In this document: positions 24,998-36,340 of the stretch, in pieces
Layout: each line of letters starts with the position of its first letter
Position numbering within the stretch: position 1 is the stretch's first letter
Assembly (NCBI GenBank): GCA_021521415.1
Contig: JAIQDT010000841.1
Location: 744,001-808,000, forward strand
Direction of reading: 5' to 3'
DNA from: Bidens hawaiensis
Lineage: Eukaryota; Streptophyta; Magnoliopsida; Asterales; Asteraceae
Length of the DNA: 64,000 nt
Made by a program: the position numbers and the translations under genes
Notes under the pieces: model-generated
Database searches by the model: none
What the model was told of the DNA's origin: nothing
The model's input: only the letters and a program-made list of their open reading frames with translations

Positions 24998-25125
24998 TGT
25001 CACACCCCGACTTACGGCCTGGGCGTGTGACCAACAGTTGGTACCGGTTTTGTAAATGTATCAGAGTTCAGCGGAAGTCCTTAAAAATATATTTTGAAAT
25101 ATTAAATTATTTATAAACTTTTTAT

Positions 25126-25165
<40 letters not shown>

Positions 25166-27548
25166 AACATTAGTTTATTTGTACATCTTAATGAAACGTT
25201 TTGTTTTATTAGAAAACTTCATGGATAATAAGTTTCCACATGGTTGATTTATAAACTTTGTTTAGATTTTTATCGTTTAAATATTTTTTCAATATTTTAT
25301 TTATTTGAAACTATGAGCCATCTCTACTTTGCGAACATCCACTTCATGAATGGCTCCAATTCTTGATACTTTAATCACCTGAAATGTTAGAAAATACGTC
25401 AGCGGCGTGCTGGTGAATACGCTGACGCTAAAATATTTTCTTTTACTTTATTACCCCTAGATACTACGCCTGTCTCGGCCCATCGTGGCTTAGGAATAAC
25501 AAAGTTAAAACAACACATTCATAAATTCAAGTCTCTACTCAGGGTTACCTTAGCAAACACCGCAGCGTTCGACTTAGTTAAGTAACCGTAAGTATACACA
25601 ATGATCGTACTTCCTGCGGGAAAGCGTCCTACGATCAGGGTGGTGCGATGTGCCCATCGCATACTACCACATATGTAAGGATCCAGACACACGTATACCA
25701 CAGCCTGAGGGCTAGGTTTATACTCTCATTTATAATGGTTTTAGGGACACGTAGTCCCTTGTAATCATTTTCATTTAACATGTTTGACTTATTTGAAAAC
25801 AAGTTTGAAAGTTTGGGGGCGTATTCACCTTTTCGCTTTGGGATCGGCTTCAACACCGTCCGAGGGTCTTTCCCTTGCTATCTCGCACCTATAGTACGAG
25901 TATAGCCTTCTATTTTGGATCAGCTTCAATACATTGTCCGAGGGTCTTTCCCTCTTCTTTGTTATCTCGCACCTATAGTACGAGTATAACTTTTTGTTAG
26001 TCGGATATACCTAATCCGGCTTAAGACCTCTAGTCTCTTTTGTAAAATCTTTACATCGGATTTAAATTTCTTTATGAACCTTTAGTTTAAAACATATTTT
26101 CTTTATTTTAAACCTTTAGTTTAAAATATTATTTCTTTCTTTTCTTTTTCAAGTTAAAATTCTTTCTTTTAACTTATTTACTTTTCTTTTCTTTCAAAAG
26201 ATAAACCTCTAGTTTAACTTGTTTTCTTTTTCTTAAACTCTACGTTTCTTCTTCATTAAGAAACATATATTTTCTTTTACTTATTATTTAAGAATAATAA
26301 ACATAAATAATATTATCAATTACAAATATGTTTGAACCTATAGTCCAAATCATATATCTCTTAATCTTTAGCTTGATATGTTTTCCTTACTAAAAGATAC
26401 GTTTCCAAAACGTATACTTATATATATATATATCATTTATATAAATAATATAAACAATATATATATTTTCATTTACTTAACATATCTTTAAATAATAACT
26501 CAATCTTTATTTAATAAAGATTATATTATTTTATTTGTTTCTTTATTATTTCTCTCTTTATCATAACAATCATATATTATCTTTATACTTTCTTTTCTTT
26601 CTTTTCTTTTTGTTTATTTTCGATGTATAGACTATACCCTTGACTAGGGTCTAAATCTTTATTATTTTATTAATATTTTATTCGGGCATTATGAATATCT
26701 TGTTCGGTTTATTATTTTATTAACTCACGGGCAGCACTTTGACGCTTGCACGTATATCGAGAATCTTGATCCACACCTCCTTGGCGCGCAAATCGAGGCA
26801 CACCGGTCTTCAAATCTCGTCGGCACGCACTTCGGGGCGGGTCGTCGGGTCGTCTCGGGTTAGCACGTACTTCAAGACGGAATGTCTGGTCGTTGGGGTA
26901 TCGTTGGTTTATTGGTACGGATTACGAGGTAAGATGTCGTGGTTTTATGGTCACGGAAAACGAGGTGGTCGGTACATGTTTATCGATGTGATTTTTAGAG
27001 AGATGTTAGAGAGTGTATTCTAGAGAGAGAAAGATGTGTGTGAAATTGAGTGTGAAAAATGAAATGGTGGAGTCCTCTATTTATAAGCTGGCCAGGAGAC
27101 CCGTCGCGATACGCGATGGGCCCAAACTTTGCCGTCACGTATCGCCACGTAGCTATTGTGAGTCACGGGTAGGTTTGCCACGTGGCGCCACGTGGCAGAC
27201 GCGGTGCCATGTGGTGACACGTGGCGAGCTTTATGCCACATTGTGACACGTGGCATGACACGTGTCACATTGTCATGGCTTGATGCCACGTTGTGACACG
27301 TGGCATGACACGTGTCACATTGTCATGGCTTTATGCCACGTGGTGACACGTGGCAGGACATGTGTCACCGTCTAAGACCTCGGCATCGCGATACGCGATG
27401 ACGTTTGGTCTAAGGCCGTCGTGTATCGCGATAAGACCCGTAGACAGGTTTTTTTATTTTTAAATTTTTAATTTCAAAACTTTGACATTTTTGGTCCTTT
27501 ATCTTTTTGAACTTGGTATTTTTGACCAGTTATTTTCATGATGTCACA
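24998..27548 (-). repeat. 5' LTR of element G
   Basis: 2551 bp, TGTCACACC to GATGTCACA, partner of 16827-19326. It includes the ACGTG array (27176-27366), a TATA box at 27075-27085, and an extra 70-80 bp repeat at 25860-25935 ('cgagggtctttccc' occurs twice). Confidence 0.9.
27176..27366 (-). promoter_or_regulatory. ACGTG array in 5' LTR of element G
   Basis: Same arrangement as 18964-19150, with slight differences. It lies upstream of the TATA box at 27075-27085 in element orientation. Confidence 0.6.
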
Positions 27549-28542
27549 GTATGTTCTAAGATGCCAATATATAAAAACCAGCCATTTTAATCATATAAAA
27601 GTTCAAACTTAACAAAATTCAAACTTTAGGGTTAAAAGTGAAAATTTCAGTAACAAATCAGGAACAGTAAACTTAACGAATTAAGTGTTGCGAGAGTAAC
27701 GAATCTGGCATAATAGTCTTAACGAATTGAGTGATGCCTGGATGACGAATCAGGAACAGTAACTTAAAGAACCAGTAACGAATTGATTGAAACGAATGAG
27801 TGACGCATCAATGACGAACTAGTATGACGAATCAATATAACGAATCAATGACGAATTTAATTGATGAATTAGTGACGAATTAGAATGACGAATCGATGAG
27901 CACGAATGAGCTACAGTGAACACGAATTAGCTACAGTGAGCACGAATTAGCTACAGTGAATAACGAACTGGGTTGTTATTCAGCTGTAACAAAATTTACA
28001 TGTGGCACGAATCAGTTAGAGACTGATAACGAATCAAAACACGTGCATAACGAATCAGACATAACGAATTAAGGCAATCTTTAAACCTTCAAACTCATAT
28101 TTCCAGAAACCTGGCAATTTTCCATATCCAAAATTTTCCAAAACCCAAAAAATAATTATGTAATACAACCTCGATATAGCACCAAATTGACCAAATCAAA
28201 AGCCAAAATGCTCGTAATCAATCCGCGAACACACATATACTTATCCCGTATACCTTAACCGAACAAAAGATTACCAATTTAAGATTATCCAACACTCTGT
28301 TCCGTACAAAACTCAGATCCAGTCCAAACTCATCACAATAACCCACAATAACCCAATCCAATCCACAAAAATGTTCCTTAATCCACACCGAGCACAATTA
28401 TGTCCAAATTCAATCCATAATTAACAGATTCAAACGTTAATCAACCAAAATCAATAAAACTTACTTGAAACCGAAACTTAACCAATAAACTTCAATTTCT
28501 TATCAATATTACCGTAAGTAAGAGCAATCTAACATCCAGATA
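27549..28542 (-). other. 5' leader of element A, dense in ACGAAT
   Basis: Non-coding sequence between the primer site and the G insertion point. About 18 ACGAAT hexamers, all in the same orientation, lie between 27680 and 28070, spaced 10-50 bp. The rest (28080-28540) is C- and A-rich with no gene. Confidence 0.65.
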
Positions 28543-28554
28543 GCTTTGATACTA
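28543..28554 (-). other. Degenerate primer-binding site of element A
   Basis: Minus strand TAGTATCAAAGC, differing from TGGTATCAGAGC by two G-to-A changes. It is two bases from the LTR end, the same spacing as in element B. Confidence 0.6.
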
Positions 28555-28556
28555 CT

Positions 28557-29129
28557 TATAGTTACCTTAATACTCAGATCTTAATCAATCCATAAACGTA
28601 TTAGATCGACTAACCTAGGATCTAGTTATTTGATATGATCTTAGTTATATATATAATAGTAATTGATAATAGTAATAATATTAATCTTAATGAAGTATTG
28701 AACGAGAGAGAGAGGTTGAGCGGAGGTTCGGTGCAATAGATAAACAATACTTAAATTACTCAAGACTTGAAGGCCTTATGTAGACGATGAAACCCAATTC
28801 TTTACACATCCCGTAACGAATTGGCTCCATTCGTTAACTTACATAACCTAAAAAGGAAAGCATAACGAATCAATGATTCGTATACCCCCATTCGTCAACA
28901 TTCCATGACGAATGACTAACATACATAACGAACTATTGTCAACCTCGTTAAACATCCAACGTATTGACTGTACAAATAACTAACTGGCTAATTCATTAAA
29001 CATCCTTAACGAATTAGCCTATACATAAAGAACTAGATGGTTTTCCATAAATACCCCTTACATTATAATAATAATAAATTACAACCGATAAATTACAAAG
29101 ACTCGAGACGATAAAACCGTGCACTAACA
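28557..29129 (-). repeat. 5' LTR of element A
   Basis: 573 bp. On the minus strand it starts TGTTAGTGCA and ends AACTATA (expected CA, decayed). It aligns in order with the LTR-like segments at 57263-57799 and 61460-62003: the same start, then a TAACGAAT/ATTCGTTA cluster (28810-29000), then a CTCTCTC stretch and GATC-rich end. This shows A and the tandem array are one family. Confidence 0.7.
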
Positions 29130-29550
29130 ATATGTGTGAGTTAATATAGTTTTTGTTATTAATTTCATTTTATAGAAGTTTAAATATATCGAATTCCTTT
29201 TTAACTACAGTACAAAATTTTGTTCTCATGAATTTGTTTATATAGTTTAGTCACATTGGTCATCTGAAATTGGTTTATAATCAAATTCTTTCAATTATAC
29301 ATATATGACACTAAGAATGAAATTTTTAAAAGAAGTAGCGTTTACGGGTAAGTTTTTGCACGTGCATTTTTTTTATTAAGTTCATTTAAAAAAATCATTT
29401 TATGATATACGTAAATTCAATTTATGCACATATAGTATAAATACAAGCATAGATGTAATACATTTTTTCATATACACTATGTACTTATTTGCTTTACTTG
29501 TAATTTTATAATTTGAGTTATCCCGTGTGTGACACGGACTCTAAAACTAG
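29130..29550 (+). mobile_element. Helitron-like 3' terminus, copy 1
   Basis: It ends in a short hairpin (CCGTGT...ACACGG, 29523-29536), then CTCTAAAACTAG (CTAG at 29547-29550) and TT. This is the usual form of plant Helitron ends: hairpin, CTRR, insertion before T. The last 300 bp resemble 30850-31176. The 5' end was not identified, so the left limit given is only the edge of element A. Confidence 0.4.
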
Positions 29551-30850
29551 TTATAATAATAAAATAACTATAATTGGATAAATATAATAATAATAATAAT
29601 AATATAATCTACATATTATAATAAAGTAAAATAATTGTAGGCACGCTTCGGTTTGTGGTTAATCCTCACAATTTTTTTCCCTCAAAAACTAATATATGTC
29701 ATAAATAAATAATTATTCACTTTTGTTTTACACTTCATTTTTATTATATCCACGACGTGATTAAATTATTCACTTTTCTTTAAACTCTATTTATATTATA
29801 TTTATTCACTTTTATAAAAAAAATATATTTATATATTATACTACTATACATTGTTAGAATATATTTCACAACATACTTGGTGAAATCCCAAAATTAACAA
29901 CAAACCATGTTTGTTAAATAATGAAAAGAATATAATTTTAAATGTTATTATTAAAATATTATATTATGTATATTATTGAATAAGTAAAAAACAAAAACAA
30001 AAAAAACCCTAATATGTTTTCAGTTTACAAAGTAATTTTTTTGATCATTAAATTATAGAAATATTCTTAAAAGTTGATCCATTTATCTATTGTTTTTTTT
30101 TCTACATATAATATTATAAATATATGATTTAACTTTATCTCTTTATTTTTTCGGTTAATTTAGTAAAATATACATATATGTGTTAAATTGTAAGGATAGT
30201 ATATGTAATCACTTTCAAATATAATAAATTTTATCATATTTAGTTTCTTGGGTTTTTTTTATCAAAGATTGCTTTAGGGTTTTTTGTGAAACTTAAATTT
30301 GATTGTTACGGGTTACAAGCTGGTAAATAGATCATTTGGTACAAATTAACTACATTTTGCTCAAATTTGTTACGGGTAAAAAGAGTAATCTGAATACTTT
30401 TAAAAATTTGAGAATACAAATAGATTTATCGTCAAACTTGTTACGGGTTCAAAGTTTTAACTTGGAAATGTAAAACAAATGAAAGTTAGAATTTTAAATG
30501 TGATTGAGTTTCAAATTTATTTTTAAGGTCATTTTTGGAAATAGTCAAAAGATTTGGGATTTTACACATTGAGTATTTTCCCATGACTTATAAAATTAAA
30601 GAACAAAATTACTAAGACTTCCAACATGCCACCTCCAGATCTATCAATGCTTCTAACTCTCATCAAATTAGAAACATTTGTGTCAACACTGATTTTTCCT
30701 TGAATAATGATTAGAATGTTGTATGTAAAGCATGTCGTACAATATTATGCTCAAGTGAAACAAAACATTTACAAAATTGAACGGGTTAACCTGTTACTTT
30801 TTTTCGTCAATTGGCAAATTCGAGAAGCCCCTCAAACTTATCAAAATCTT
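29551..30850. other. AT-rich non-coding stretch
   Basis: About 1.3 kb with short (AAT)n near 29589-29604. 'gttacggg' recurs at about 30306, 30368 and 30440. No coding or clear element structure seen. Confidence 0.5.
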
Positions 30851-31176
30851 TTTTATGGTGTAGCTCAAAACTATATTATATGAGAAGTATTCACCGAAAT
30901 TGGTTCATAACCAAATTTCTTTTATTTATAAATATATGATATTGTGAATAAATTTTCAATAGATGGAGTGTTCTTGGATATGCTTTTGCATGTGTATTAT
31001 TTTTTTATTAAGTTCATTTTTTTGGAAAAAAACATTATGTGATATAAATAAAATCAATTTATGTATAATGATACAAGCATAGATACAATACATTTTTCAA
31101 TATACATTATGTACTGCTTTTATTTGTAACTTAATTATTTAGATAATCTCGTATGTTATACGTGCTCTAAAACTAG
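30850..31176 (+). mobile_element. Helitron-like 3' terminus, copy 2
   Basis: Diverged copy of 29230-29550. It shares 'acaagcatagat', 'tatgtact' and the terminal hairpin CGTAT...ATACG followed by CTCTAAAACTAG at 31165-31176. Probably a non-autonomous Helitron family. The start is not defined. Confidence 0.4.
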
Positions 31177-32223
31177 TTATATAATAGTAATAATGATTGT
31201 TGACTCTTTTGACTTTTTTATTCCTTGAAGAAATGGAAAAAAAACACATACCCAAAAGAATGAAAATCCTAAAAATACAAGGATTTTCATTCTCATCAAA
31301 TAAATGAAACTACTGTAAACCACAATCTACTATATTTATCATAAGAGACCAGACTCGAACCAACGCTACTCAATCCAGATGAATTTTATTTAGAGAGTGA
31401 AATTTTAATTGAGTGAAATTTTGGTCTTCAATTAGTAGAGTGTATATTAGTTAAACCTAAACCCAGTTGTGAGAATGTGAAATTCTAATTGAATTTTCCA
31501 AACCAATTGAAAATTTTAATTGAATCCATTTACTAAACCAATTGAAATTTTCAATTGAATTGATGTCATCTCTATTTGTCGTTCCAAATCGATTGAAACT
31601 CTCAGTTGAATTCTATGGGAATTTGTTTAGAAACTGGGATTAGGTAGAAATTCTTTGGATTACGTTTGATGAATTAGATTGCGAAATTAAATTTAAGTTA
31701 TTTACAAATTTGTCATTTCGTGATTTTGAAATCAATTCTTAATCGGAATACGTACGCATGTGTATACACACATACATATATATATATATAGGGTAATTGT
31801 GGTGAGATTATTATAAAAAGTACATAGTGTCTAAGAAATGTAAGAAAAGATCTTGACCGTTGGTTGAATGTTTCAATGGTCAAGATTGAAAGTTAATCTA
31901 TTCCATGTTGTGTTATATTTTTATAAATGTTTCATAACTAAATAGAGATATAATCGTCAAATGTGTTATATTATACATTTTTTTTAGTATCAAGATTTTT
32001 TTTTACATTAAATTGAAAATTATCAATCTATAATTAATAATTGAGATTTTTAAGCAGATAAAATCAAAAACTAAAAAAATCCAAATTTTGTGCAAATTTA
32101 TCTTGTTACTTTATACAGGTTCATTCAAAATATCATATTATCTATATATATAGTAAAGTACAAGTTTGGTTGGTTCACATGACACCAAAAGATTGTGCGA
32201 CATCATTATTTTGACACCGACTT
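31177..32223. other. AT-rich non-coding stretch
   Basis: Contains several imperfect 'aattgaaattttcaatt' inverted motifs (31480-31620). A piece (31805-31865, 'agaaaagatcttgaccgttgg') recurs at 40590-40615. No gene seen. Confidence 0.45.
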
Positions 32224-32239
32224 ATGGTCGTAACTCTCG

Positions 32240-32730
32240 GGAGTTCATGTTTACCAAAGCTCGGGTGTTACCAACTCTTTTATTTTAGTTCAGGTACTGT
32301 AACATATATAACTGAAAGCGACCGAATTCTCGTTGACTCATTTTGTTGTTTTAGTTCCAGTGCTATAACGAACATAACGAAAATTGACCGGATGCCAATT
32401 TCGTTTTTGTTTTGTTCCGGTACCTTAATGAACGTGATGGAAACCGACCGATTTCGCATAGACTCACCGTTTTGGTACCGTAAGGAAAACCGATCGTATA
32501 CCGAATTTGTTTGGTTTTTTTATTTCCGGTAATATAACGAACAAGACGGACCGAACGAATTTGTGTAGACTCATCGCCTCAACGCTCCGGATCGACAATG
32601 CTTAGGTTATACCAACGCCTTATTTTACGGACCGATGCCACCCTATTGGTCCAACTCTATTTTTATATAGTTTTTTCTTTTAGTTCCGATAGACCGAAAT
32701 GGACTGAATTCACTTCGATTTACCATAACT
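32240..32730. repeat. Degenerate tandem repeat with TTCCGGTAC and ACCGA
   Basis: Five to six poorly conserved units of 55-70 bp. Each has the order 'ttttagttccggtac', 'taacgaacat.acg', 'aaccgaccga', 'tagactca'. Examples start near 32283, 32350, 32415, 32470, 32520 and 32680. A 102-codon plus-strand open frame here is a by-product of the repeat. Confidence 0.6.
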
Positions 32731-32821
32731 CTAAGACCAAATACAATTGGGTTTTACCAATGCCTAATTTTACAGGCTTGTCCCAGCGCATCATGCTAGG
32801 TAAAACATTAGTGTATGATAT

Positions 32822-33600
32822 TAAACAACATAGAACGTGAAAACACACTGTTAAATAACACAATACGATGAATAACAACACAATATGATGAACAATAACG
32901 TAGTCGGAATATTGTGATGATAAAAATAGTACAAGCTATGCTGAGTTTATTAAAAACATAGGTCTAACACCCATGTTGATGGCTTTATCGAATAACACGA
33001 CATTGAAACATATTTAAGAAATTAAATAAAAACATGGAACATGGAAACACATAAATGAATAACACAGTACGGTGAAAAATACAATGATGATAACACAGTT
33101 GGTATAGATAAAATAGTGCAAATAATACATAGAGTATTAAAAACATATATCTTAACACCCATGTTCATGGTTTTATCGAATAACACAACACTGAAGGCAT
33201 GTTTATGAAATTAAACAACAACATGGAACGTGGAAAGCACAGTTGAATAACATAGTATGATGAACAATAACACACTGGGATGAACAATAACATAGTATGA
33301 TGACCAATAATACAGTCAGTATAGTGTGATGATAAAACAGTGCAAAGTATAGTGTGCTAAAAACATATATCTTAGCACCCATGTTAATGGTTTCATTGAA
33401 TAACACAACATTGAACACAATTTATAAAATTAAACATCATGGAACATGAAAAAATACAAATGAATAACATAGTACGGTGAACAATAATATAGTGGGATGA
33501 ACAATAACACAACACGATGAACAATAACACAATCGATATATTGTGATGTAAAAATTGTACAAATTTTACATAATGTATTTAAACACATGTCTTAGCAGCT
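32822..33600. repeat. Tandem array with approx. 200-bp period, four copies
   Basis: Units start near 32822, 33026, 33213 and 33430. Each carries 'aacatggaac.tgga', 'gatgaacaataacaca', 'tattgtgatgataaaa', then 'aaaacatatatctta.cacccatgtt.atgg' and 'gaataacacaacattgaa'. Within units 'gatgaacaataac' is itself repeated. Satellite-like and local. Confidence 0.8.
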
Positions 33601-34082
33601 GATTTGATATACTCCGGATACAAACTCCTCTTGTTCACCATCTTCCATTTTATATGGAAGATGATAAGATAGAGATGAAAGAGTTGCAAAATATTGTCCC
33701 CTTTTCATATGATTATGAAATCAGTTACTTATTCGATTATGATATTTTTTATATATAATAAAAGATATAATTTAAATCAAGCTTGAAAATAGAAATGATA
33801 ACAAATAATGATTTTAATTTCTAAAATAAAGAAAAACAACGTAGACAATCCTACCTTAGAGCATTCTCATCCCTCTCACATCTTCAAATCCAAAATTACA
33901 TATAAAATCATAATATTATCTTTTTTTCAATTAAATAATACTTTCTTATACTTTTATCTATACATTTCGTCCCTCCTCCACTCCCTGCCATTATAAAAAT
34001 ATTAAAATATTATAAAAGGTGAACAATAGCTTTTCAAATATACATAAAAATCAATATATTTTCTCTATCATCTACTTACAAC
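33601..34082. other. Non-coding stretch
   Basis: AT-rich. A small palindrome 'catcttccattttatatggaagatg' is split around 33640-33664. No gene. Confidence 0.45.
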
Positions 34083-34178
34083 ACCCTAAACCTATATTTA
34101 TCAAATTAAATGTTATTAAAAGTGCAAGTTACCCTAAACCTATATTTATCAAATTAAATGTTATTAAAAGTGCAAGTT
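34083..34178. repeat. Perfect 48-bp tandem duplication
   Basis: Two identical 48-bp units starting at 34083 and 34131, each opening with the telomere-like ACCCTAAACC. Being exact, it is recent. Confidence 0.95.
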
Positions 34179-34375
34179 ATATTTTCTAATGGTTAATTCA
34201 TACGAATATGTGGTGTATTATTACACAATTTCTTTATAATCAAGAAAACGAAAAAGAAGCATCTAACGCTTTTATAAGTTGTAATTATATTTTTTTAATG
34301 GAATAGTGAATTCTAACAAAAGAGGATAAGATGTTTTATTATAAATGACAAAAGAATAAGACTATATATAAAATT

Positions 34376-35016
34376 AGGGCTGTCACTTTTAACCGAAATC
34401 CGAAACCCAACCCGAGAAAACCCGAACCCGAACCGAAGTAATGCAGGGTGATTCTTGAGTCTGATTTATGGGTTCAATCAACCCAAAAATCCCGAATAAA
34501 CTTTTAGTTTTAAACCAATTATATTTAAAGTATAATTGGCTAAGTCTTAACCACTAAAGTTATCAAAATCTGGTCCTAATCAACTATTGTCATTCCACTT
34601 AATATAGGTAGAATGTGTATTATTATTTTATAATTAACGTTTATGGCTACTGGCAACCGTAATTGAAAAACCAAATCACGCTTGATTGATGACGATTATG
34701 GTTGGAGTTTGTTTTATTCTTCTTTTAAATTGTTTTATTAGCTTATATTGCCTTATTATTTGGTTATTTACGATATGAGCAAAGAAAAACATGTGTTTTC
34801 AATCTCAGCATCGTAGTTTTAATATAATTTTTATTCTCTAGGATACTCAAAACCCGATTAATCCAGCCCGAAAACCCGAATCCGAATTACCCGAAGTCGA
34901 ATTAACCATGAGAGATTTAGGTTGATTTTCGGGCCTTGATTTAAAACTTTGAAACCAGAAGAACCCGACCCGAAAAACCCGAAACCCAAAACACAAACCC
35001 TAAGAATACCCCTATT
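34376..35016. mobile_element. Possible hAT-type MITE with CCCGAA subterminal repeats
   Basis: Left end TAGGGCTGTCAC, right end (reverse complement) TAGGGGTATTC. Subterminal arrays of CCCGAA/CCCGAAC lie near both ends (34400-34436 and 34852-34990). This layout fits non-autonomous hAT elements. The inverted ends match over only 5-6 bp and no 8-bp target duplication is clear. Confidence 0.3.
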
Positions 35017-35458
35017 TATTAAATTAGCATGAATAAAACATGATTTTGTATTATAGTTTCGAAAGAAAATGATCATAATTTCATGGATCCATGGAGGTCG
35101 AATGAATAGGTGAGAATAAATTTGATATTCGTTCATAATTTTTTATTGTCTTTTTAATCTTATACTAATAAGTATTGTTTATTGAGTTTTACGGCATTCA
35201 TGTCTTACACTCAAAAGTGTATTAATATTTATTTAATAAAAAAAAATAATTCGTATTTCATTAAAAATATAAATATTTTAATTATATTTATATACATACC
35301 TGCATATTTTTAGTACCTATAAAAATTTAGATAATTAGTTATTTGATTAAAAGATTTATTGATATTTTTTAATTCCATCGACACAAATATGTTTTCATTA
35401 AAAATAAAATAATTATGCTAGGAATACATGTGTCTCCATTTATTGTCTTTTATTAGAA
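35017..35458. other. AT-rich non-coding stretch
   Basis: No gene or repeat structure recognised. Confidence 0.5.
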
Positions 35459-35498
35459 TATATATATATATATATATATATGTATAGCTATTTTCTTT
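35459..35498. repeat. (AT)n followed by TATAGCTATTTTCTTT, left copy
   Basis: The 16-mer at 35483-35498 recurs exactly at 40488-40503. Each copy follows an (AT)n run, and the pair brackets the gene-fragment cluster. Confidence 0.8.
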
Positions 35499-35917
35499 GC
35501 GGCGAGATGCAAGAAGAATTAGGTCGGTAGGGCTTAGTTCGTTCTGTTACCGGCATTTGGTATTGCCAAATTTTTAAATATAGTTTACAACACGTAAAAT
35601 AAGAAATTCATATGTCAACATTTACAAGCCCGTTGTAACCTGATTGTTTCCCCTTACTATATTAACTGGCTACAACCCGAGTCGGCTTCGCTCATAAGAG
35701 AAATTGGTTCAAAACACACTAAGGAAGTCATAAGGTCTGAAATTAATATATAGATTTACTAATCGATATATTACAAGATTAATATGGCCTGAAAGAATTA
35801 TACCAAGGAAATTGCAAAGCAAAGAGAATGAAAATGTTTTACAAGGAAATTGCAAAGCAAAATACTAATGAATTATTCAATGTACAAGTGTATATAACAA
35901 GATCATCACCTAAGATT

Positions 35918-36340
35918 CTAATCGCCTTCTCTCTTCATTAGCTTTTGCTTTGCAACTTTCTTCATTTTGTTAACCTGTAAAAAAATTGTCCCAAGAAATT
36001 ACAGATCATGAAACTAAAGAAATAGGAATATTAACAGAAAGTATGAAAGAAAACAAAATCAACAATAACCTTGTCCATAACAGTTTCATTTGCAGTTTCC
36101 CTTGCCCTCCATTCATCATCAACTTGGTCAAACTATTCACGTTCATATAGTAGAAAATTACAATCAAAAGATGGAAGAAGACAATGAAAAGAGAACGCAA
36201 ATTTAGGTATCACTTTTCCAAGCATTTGACCGATACATTGTCACTTTTGTATCCACCAACAATTCTTTCTTTTGTGTTTTTGCATCATCGAAGAGCATTG
36301 CATTTGACATAGAGCACCTCAAATACTCCATCACCAACCT
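35918..36340 (-). pseudogene. Three exon-like pieces of an unrecognised gene
   Basis: On the minus strand: about 36228-36340 (VMEYLRCSMSNAMLFDDAKT, then LLVDTKVTMYRSNAW); about 36070-36132 (FDQVDDEWRARETANETVMD); and 35918-35974 (VNKMKKVAKQKLMKREGD and a stop). The last two are separated by a 95-bp segment with a GT start (donor GTTATTG) and an AG end (acceptor TTACAG), so they look like the last exons of a gene. The predicted peptides are charged and helical, perhaps a coiled coil. No family recognised. It could be a gene relic or a captured fragment. Confidence 0.45.

Larger units (their letters stand above)
16827..27548 (-). mobile_element. Element G: Ty3/Gypsy retrotransposon nested in element A
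   Basis: 10.7 kb. LTRs at 16827-19326 (3') and 24998-27548 (5') begin and end TGTCACA on the plus strand. Flanks GTACG (16822-16826) and GTATG (27549-27553) form a target duplication with one C-to-T change. Orientation is minus: the purine tract TAAGGTGGGGAGGA abuts the left LTR and the primer site TGGTATCAGAGCC lies at 23267-23279. The internal region is only about 4 kb and decayed, with gag to the right and the pol end to the left, so part of pol is missing. A 1710-bp solo LTR was inserted between primer site and 5' LTR. The integrase C-terminus suggests a chromovirus-like or related Gypsy lineage. Confidence 0.85.
1..29129 (-). mobile_element. Element A: large nested-into Ty1/Copia retrotransposon, 3' end outside window
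   Basis: Reading right to left, the parts are: 5' LTR 28557-29129, degenerate primer site 28543-28554, leader 27549-28542, gag 14963-16819, gag end and protease 4999-6450, integrase 3890-4843, reverse transcriptase 2527-3826, RNase H 1862-2458, and 3' non-coding sequence to the left edge. Two insertions with target duplications interrupt it: a Copia element at 6473-14878 and Gypsy element G at 16827-27548. Without them about 10 kb remains. The two zinc knuckles and the coiled coil between gag and protease resemble large SIRE-type Copia elements; that lineage call is tentative. Many stops and frameshifts show it is dead. The 3' LTR and any extra ORF lie off the left edge. Confidence 0.8.

Noticed and set aside
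16827..27548. Element G read as a plus-strand element
   Set aside because: No primer site after the left LTR; instead a purine tract in the minus orientation, a minus-strand primer site at 23267 and minus-strand integrase residues.
32224..32532. 102-codon plus-strand open frame
   Set aside because: Lies wholly in the degenerate tandem repeat and repeats with it; no start context or domain.
34083..34178. Interstitial telomere repeat
   Set aside because: Only one CCCTAAA-like box per 48-bp unit, not a tandem telomere array.
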